This document shows, in pieces, positions 60,231 through 64,000 of a DNA stretch of 64,000 nucleotides. The first letter of the stretch is position 1; each line of letters begins with the position of its first letter. Under the pieces are notes generated by a model, which saw only the letters and a program-made list of their open reading frames with translations, had not been told where the DNA came from and ran no database searches. Where the stretch lies: positions 62,001-126,000 of the forward strand of contig NZ_VANR01000003.1 of assembly GCF_005885675.1 (NCBI RefSeq). The letters are read 5' to 3'. The position numbers and the translations under genes are program-made. This DNA is from Polaribacter aestuariivivens. GTDB taxonomy: Bacteria; Bacteroidota; Bacteroidia; Flavobacteriales; Flavobacteriaceae.

Positions 60231-61508
60231 ATGAAAAATAGAGTTGTTATAACAGGTTTAGGAGTTGTTGCACCAAATGGAGTTGGGTTGACTGAATTCA
60301 CAAAAGCCATAAAATCGGGAACTTCTGGCATTACCTTTCACCAAGAATTAAAAGACAAAGGATTTTCTTGTTGTATTGGCGGAATTCCAACTATTTCCGA
60401 AGAAAAAAAGAACGAGTATTTAACTCCTTTACAACTACGTGGATTCAATTCCACATCGATTTTATATGGAGTAATATCAGGAATTGATGCTTGGAAAGAT
60501 GCTGGTTTTTCGGTTGATGAAAACTCGGATTTAGATTATAATTCAGGACTAATTTTTGGCACTGGAACATCAGGAATTGAAAAGTTTCGAGAAGCGATTT
60601 ATAAAATTGACGACCAAAATGTAAGACGTTTAGGAAGTACTTCTGTAATACAAACTATGGCAAGTGGAATTTCAGCATATCTAGGCGGAATTTTAGGTTT
60701 TGGAAATCAAGTTACCACAAATTCATCTGCTTGTACCACAGGAACAGAAGCGTTGTTAATGGGTTTTGAGCGCATAAAAAACGGAAATGCAAAACGAATG
60801 TTGGTAGGAAGTTCTAGCGACAGCAGTTTATACACTTGGGGCGGTTTTGACGCAATGCGAGTCATGACTTACAAACACAATCAAACTCCAGAAAAAGGCT
60901 CAAGACCCATGAGCGCAACTGCATCTGGTTTTGTTCCTGGTAGTGGAGGAGGCGCTTTGGTTTTAGAATCTTTAGAAAGTGCTTTAGAAAGAAATGCCAC
61001 CATTTACGCAGAGGTTTTGGGTGGCAACATCAATTCTGGAGGTCAAAGAAATGGGGGTACTTTAACTGCTCCAAATGCTACAGCTGTTCAAAAATGTATT
61101 ACAGATGCCATTTTAGATGCCAATATTTCTGCAGATGAAATTGATGCCATAAATGGTCATTTAACAGCCACTTCTAAAGATAGTTTAGAAGTGGAAAATT
61201 GGACAAAAGCATTGCAAAGAACAGGAACTAATTTTCCTCTTATAAATTCCTTAAAATCGATGGTTGGACATTGTTTATCTGGAGCTGGCGCTATTGAGTC
61301 TGTGGCTTCTGTGTTACAAATTAAAGAGCAGTTTGTGTTTCCAAATATCAATTGTGAAGATGTGCATCCAGAAATTTTAGCGTTGATTGCTGCAGATAAA
61401 ATCCCGCAAAAAACCATTGAAAAAAACATCAATATATTAGCAAAAGCAAGTTTTGGTTTTGGTGATGTAAATGCTTGTGTTATCTTTAAGAAATATTCAG
61501 AATTTTGA
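60231..61508 (+). CDS. Beta-ketoacyl-ACP synthase (FabF-like)
   Basis: About 425 residues from ATG 60231; an in-frame TTG at 60219 would overlap the dehydratase gene. The KAS triad is complete: Cys168 in TTNSSACTTGTEAL, His310 in AINGHLTATSKDSLE, His347 in NSLKSMVGHCLSGAGAIE. The usual NAHGTST motif is changed to NGHLTAT, marking it as divergent from housekeeping FabF. It likely elongates an acyl chain for the polyketide synthase. Confidence 0.92.
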   Translation: MKNRVVITGLGVVAPNGVGLTEFTKAIKSGTSGITFHQELKDKGFSCCIGGIPTISEEKKNEYLTPLQLRGFNSTSILYGVISGIDAWKDAGFSVDENSDLDYNSGLIFGTGTSGIEKFREAIYKIDDQNVRRLGSTSVIQTMASGISAYLGGILGFGNQVTTNSSACTTGTEALLMGFERIKNGNAKRMLVGSSSDSSLYTWGGFDAMRVMTYKHNQTPEKGSRPMSATASGFVPGSGGGALVLESLESALERNATIYAEVLGGNINSGGQRNGGTLTAPNATAVQKCITDAILDANISADEIDAINGHLTATSKDSLEVENWTKALQRTGTNFPLINSLKSMVGHCLSGAGAIESVASVLQIKEQFVFPNINCEDVHPEILALIAADKIPQKTIEKNINILAKASFGFGDVNACVIFKKYSEF

Positions 61509-61513
61509 GAAAA

Positions 61514-61546
61514 AGACCTCACAGGTTTTTAAAACCTTTGAGGTCT
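61514..61546. repeat. Dispersed hairpin repeat between ketosynthase and carrier-protein genes
   Basis: AGACCTCACAGGTTTTTA and its imperfect complement (AAAACCTTTGAGGTCT) form a stem-loop with two mismatches. From recall, near-identical units are widespread between genes in Flavobacteria. Inside an operon it may partly terminate or stabilise the transcript. Confidence 0.65.
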
Positions 61547-61567
61547 GAAAACAAATTACAACATAAA

Positions 61568-61819
61568 ATGACAAAAGAAGAAATCATAAAAAAACTAACT
61601 ACGATTGTAAAGCCTTATGTTCAAAATGAAGAAGGTTTTAAAAACATATCTGAAGAAACAGATTTTATAAATGATTTAGAAATAAATTCTGCCAATTTAG
61701 TAGATATTATTTTGGATGTAGAAGATGAATTTGACATCGAAATTGATAATGATGCTATGGAAAAAATGTTATCTGTAAAAGCAACTGTAGCAATTATACA
61801 AGAAAAAATGAATGCCTAA
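61568..61819 (+). CDS. Acyl carrier protein of the polyketide operon
   Basis: An 83-residue acidic helical protein from ATG 61568; the longer frame from 61505 would run through the hairpin repeat. The phosphopantetheine site is Ser41 in NDLEINSANLVDIILDVEDE, a variant of the usual DSL motif (here NSA). It follows the pattern of a carrier protein that holds the growing acyl chain on a 4'-phosphopantetheine arm. It overlaps the transferase gene by 8 bp. Confidence 0.92.
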   Translation: MTKEEIIKKLTTIVKPYVQNEEGFKNISEETDFINDLEINSANLVDIILDVEDEFDIEIDNDAMEKMLSVKATVAIIQEKMNA

Positions 61820-62399
61820 TATTGGAAATGATATTGTTGATTTAAATTTGGCGAAAACCCAAAGCGATTGGAAACGAAAAGGGTTTTTAGAGAAGCAATT
61901 CACTAAAAATGAACAAGAAATTATTTTAAATACCAATGATTCCTTTTTACAAGTATGGCATTTTTGGTCGATGAAAGAGGCTGTATACAAATGTTATACT
62001 CAAACAATTGAAAAACGTTTTTTTGCTCCTAAAAAATTTGAATGTAGTTTAATTTCTAAGGATAAAGGAATGGTGGTTTTTGAAGATATCACATTTTACA
62101 CAACCACTGTTTTTAAGGATTTTTATTTGCACACAATAGCGAAAAACCAGCAAAAAAAAGTAGCCAACTTTTTTAATATTGGATTCCAAAAAACGATTGA
62201 TAATGACGTCAAATCAAAACTTGCTGAAATAACAGGCTTTTTACCAAAAAAAATAGAAAAAAGAAAATCAAGTATTGGAGCTCCAACCTATTATTATAAC
62301 GAAAAAAAACTCACAAAATCATGCTCTATCTCACACCATGGAAATTTTGGAGCTTTTGCATTTATTTTAGAAAATGAATTTAAAAGAAGCACTTTTTAA
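61812..62399 (+). CDS. 4'-phosphopantetheinyl transferase
   Basis: A 195-residue transferase that would activate the adjacent carrier protein by moving the phosphopantetheine arm from coenzyme A to Ser41. Motifs: GNDIVDLN near the N terminus (metal-binding Asp), FWSMKEAVYKCY (the WxxKEA signature) at about 51-62, and a C-terminal SIGAPTYYYNEKKL with SISHHG. It overlaps its neighbours on both sides. Confidence 0.9.
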   Translation: MPNIGNDIVDLNLAKTQSDWKRKGFLEKQFTKNEQEIILNTNDSFLQVWHFWSMKEAVYKCYTQTIEKRFFAPKKFECSLISKDKGMVVFEDITFYTTTVFKDFYLHTIAKNQQKKVANFFNIGFQKTIDNDVKSKLAEITGFLPKKIEKRKSSIGAPTYYYNEKKLTKSCSISHHGNFGAFAFILENEFKRSTF

Positions 62400-62823
62400 A
62401 CAATGTGAAGCTTTTGTAAACAGACGTTTACAGAATATAGAAGAAGTAATTTCATCTAACCAAAAAGCACTACAATCTGAAACCAAAAGTTCTGCTGGCG
62501 ATAAACACGAAACAGGACGTGCCATGTTGCAATTAGAAATGGAAAAAGCGGGTCAGCAATTGGCTGGAATTACTCAAATGAAAGAGATTTTAAATAGAAT
62601 TGACATATCAAAACAATCTAAAACTGCTCATTTAGGAAATATTATAAAAACAGATAAAGCCAATTATTTTTTATCCATTTCAGCAGGCAAGCTAACAGCT
62701 TGTGGTAAAGATTATTTTGCAATTTCTATTTCTTCGCCAATTGGTAAATTGTTGTTAGGAAAACAAGAACAAGACGTGATTGTGTTTAATGGAAATTCCA
62801 TTAAAATTGAAGAGGTTTTTTAA
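62374..62823 (+). CDS. GreA/GreB C-terminal-domain-like protein at the end of the operon
   Basis: A 149-residue protein: an N-terminal helical part (KEALFKQCEAFVNRRLQNIE, SSAGDKHETGRAMLQLEMEK, the latter like a GreA coiled-coil start) and a C-terminal beta part (HLGNIIKTDKANYFLSISAG, ISISSPIGKLLLGKQEQDVI) like the Gre-factor FKBP-type domain. Databases sometimes call this family a ketoacyl synthase, probably by operon context; I see no ketosynthase motif. It overlaps the transferase gene by 26 bp. Confidence 0.72.
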   Translation: MNLKEALFKQCEAFVNRRLQNIEEVISSNQKALQSETKSSAGDKHETGRAMLQLEMEKAGQQLAGITQMKEILNRIDISKQSKTAHLGNIIKTDKANYFLSISAGKLTACGKDYFAISISSPIGKLLLGKQEQDVIVFNGNSIKIEEVF

Positions 62824-62831
62824 GGTTTTCG

Positions 62832-62960
62832 CTAACGTTTAAGTATATGAAAAGTTGCGTGTAAATAAGCGCAAAATTTTCGGTTTAGAACTGACCTAAA
62901 AAATAAAAAAAGACCTTTGGATTAAACACTTAACAGCAATTTTTTATATACATTGTTAGG
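62832..62960. repeat. attC-like imperfect inverted repeat
   Basis: The left arm 62832-62864 (starting CTAACGTTTAAGTATATGAA) and the right arm 62930-62960 (ending CATTGTTAGG) are inverted copies with scattered mismatches and a spacer of about 65 bp. The right end GTTAGGT fits the integron core GTTRRRY; the left end fits RYYYAAC poorly. It lies at the junction of the polyketide operon and a DprA-like gene. No integrase gene is in the window. Confidence 0.4.
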
Positions 62961-62999
62961 TGCAGGTGTTGTTCCATTCCGCTTGTTTCTATTTAGCAT

Positions 63000-63998
63000 T
63001 TATCCGAATAATTCAGTCTGAAAATTGTTTTGTCTAATTGCCTTTTCTTTATTTAAATCAATATTGTCTATAATATCTTCCAAACTTTTTTGAGTCAAAG
63101 TTGTAACTGATTTGTCGGCATTAATTAACTCGCGATTTAAATCGAACATTGGATTATTAGCATCAAGATTTTGGTCATACATAACAGCTCTTGGGATATT
63201 ATAGTCTTTTGCAAATCCCATCGCCAATCTTGCTCCGCTGTCCAATTTTTGACCAAATAATTTCCATCTTTCAGCGGTATCTTGAGCATAACTTGCAGCC
63301 AAAATTATAGTATCACAATATAATGCTTGTAATCTGTCACGGTCTTTATATCGACTACTTAAATCCATTCCTGATTTATGCTCGTCAAAATATTCAGACA
63401 CTAAAAGTCCGCCTTCTTGAACTATCTCGAATGCTAAACTCTTATTTTTTGCTGGCATTATTTTATAAAGTGGACTTGGCAAAAAAGCAACAGTTTTTCC
63501 TCCAATAAGTGCTTGTTTATGAGCGATACTATCACAGCCAAATGCTAAACCACTCACAATTGTAATCCCTTTTTTTACAATTTCTGAAACTATTTTTTGT
63601 TCTCTACTTTCTATTCTTTCGTCAGGATTTAGAAGTCCAATAACAGTTACATTATTATTATCAAAGTCAATTAAACTTAAATCTCCCTTATAAAAAAGAA
63701 ATATTGGTCTTTCACTTTCTTTCACATTTCCTCTATATTTTGGAAAGTTTCTATCTCCGATTGCGACAAGACCATCACAACTATCTTCAAATATTTCGAT
63801 TTGATTTATAGTTTGGTTTTTGTTAAACTCGAAATCATCAACTGTTATTAATTCTTCTTGCTTTGAGTTGTTATTTATTAATGATACAATTTTATCGACA
63901 CTTTCATTGCCTTTCAAATATTTAACAATCCAAGCCCTACCAATTCCTTTATAGGTTTTAGTAGTTATAATATTTATTGCGTTGTCTGTGTATTTCAT
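63000..63998 (-). CDS. DprA/SMF-like DNA-binding protein
   Basis: A 332-residue product of the DprA/SMF Rossmann family: an N-terminal helical region, NFPKYRGNVKESERPIFLFY, KGDLSLIDFDNNNVTVIGLL, the conserved GLAFGCDSIAHKQALIGGKT, and LPSPLYKIMPAKNKSLAFEI. The usual GSR phosphate motif is replaced (IGLLNPDERIESRE) and the RNR loop reads SRYKDRDRLQALYCDTIILA. Standard DprA loads RecA on incoming DNA; this form is more like accessory, often island-borne homologues. The ATG at 63998 is close to the window end. Confidence 0.8.
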   Translation of the reverse strand: MKYTDNAINIITTKTYKGIGRAWIVKYLKGNESVDKIVSLINNNSKQEELITVDDFEFNKNQTINQIEIFEDSCDGLVAIGDRNFPKYRGNVKESERPIFLFYKGDLSLIDFDNNNVTVIGLLNPDERIESREQKIVSEIVKKGITIVSGLAFGCDSIAHKQALIGGKTVAFLPSPLYKIMPAKNKSLAFEIVQEGGLLVSEYFDEHKSGMDLSSRYKDRDRLQALYCDTIILAASYAQDTAERWKLFGQKLDSGARLAMGFAKDYNIPRAVMYDQNLDANNPMFDLNRELINADKSVTTLTQKSLEDIIDNIDLNKEKAIRQNNFQTELFG

Positions 63999-64000
63999 AT

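Noticed and set aside
61505..61567. N-terminal extension of the acyl carrier protein
   Set aside because: Runs through a dispersed hairpin repeat and overlaps the ketosynthase stop; ATG 61568 gives the standard length.
1..64000. CRISPR arrays, tRNA or rRNA genes, transposases, prophage genes
   Set aside because: Reading both strands I saw no regularly spaced direct repeats, no tRNA-like cloverleaf with a GGTTCGAATCC-type arm, and no recognisable transposase or phage protein. A dedicated tRNA/ncRNA search could still find small RNAs.

Overview
The window is 64 kb of AT-rich chromosome from a member of the Bacteroidota, most likely a marine flavobacterium (Flavobacteriaceae, Polaribacter/Tenacibaculum-like). 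The evidence is a type IX secretion sorting domain, a FecI/FecR/TonB-receptor trio with STN and carboxypeptidase-regulatory-like domains, a DUF4175 protein beside ybeY and mnmG, TAnnTTTG-type promoter boxes, a TIGR04283-type glycosyltransferase, and several families of short palindromic repeats typical of this phylum. I saw no rRNA, tRNA, CRISPR array, transposase or prophage. The genus is an inference.

Layout. 0-4.4 kb: panB, an inverted-repeat-bounded cassette carrying a four-helix-bundle (IVS-type) gene, a 2-hydroxyacid dehydrogenase with a repeat-derived in-frame insert, and small genes ending in DoxX. 4.5-11.4 kb (minus strand): DUF4175 protein - ybeY - mnmG - methyltransferase, with three parS-like 16-mers flanking mnmG. 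11.4-16 kb: outer-membrane protein, gltX, SPFH protein, membrane LytTR regulator. 16.1-20.4 kb (minus): tatA, GIN-domain protein, a two-TM protein, ybjQ-like, rnr. 20.5-23.4 kb: lipid kinase, a small membrane protein with an ECF-type promoter, a 735-bp intergenic region rich in DnaA-box-like TTATNAACA motifs (candidate oriC), rpiB, elaA-like. 23.4-30.2 kb: TonB receptor/FecR/ECF sigma divergent from a repeat-containing lipoprotein, an outer-membrane barrel and a metzincin-like lipoprotein. 30.2-55.2 kb: mostly housekeeping genes (rluE-like, recA, dut, gpsA, glpD, nhaC-like, pheS, gdhA, dinB) with transporters, small lipoproteins and a BspA-like T9SS cargo protein. 55.3-62.8 kb: a ten-gene co-directional operon built around a type III polyketide synthase with its own ketosynthase, dehydratase, acyl carrier protein, phosphopantetheinyl transferase, methyltransferase and two flavoproteins. 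62.8-64 kb: an attC-like imperfect inverted repeat followed by a DprA/SMF-like gene, probably the edge of an accessory region.

How parts fit together. The sigma factor, FecR and TonB receptor form a cell-surface signalling unit. A bipartite element (AAGGTAGGGTAAA, 11 bases, TTGTT) with identical spacing occurs once before fecR and twice before the divergent lipoprotein gene, and I saw it nowhere else; it is the likely target of this sigma factor and ties the lipoprotein to the system. The polyketide operon contains the parts needed to build a dedicated acyl starter on its own carrier protein, condense it with a type III PKS, and methylate and redox-tailor the product, so a lipid-like alkylresorcinol/alkylpyrone or quinone-type metabolite is plausible. 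The parS-like sites and the candidate origin lie about 14-16 kb apart, which is consistent with an origin-proximal region, although dnaA and parAB are not in the window.
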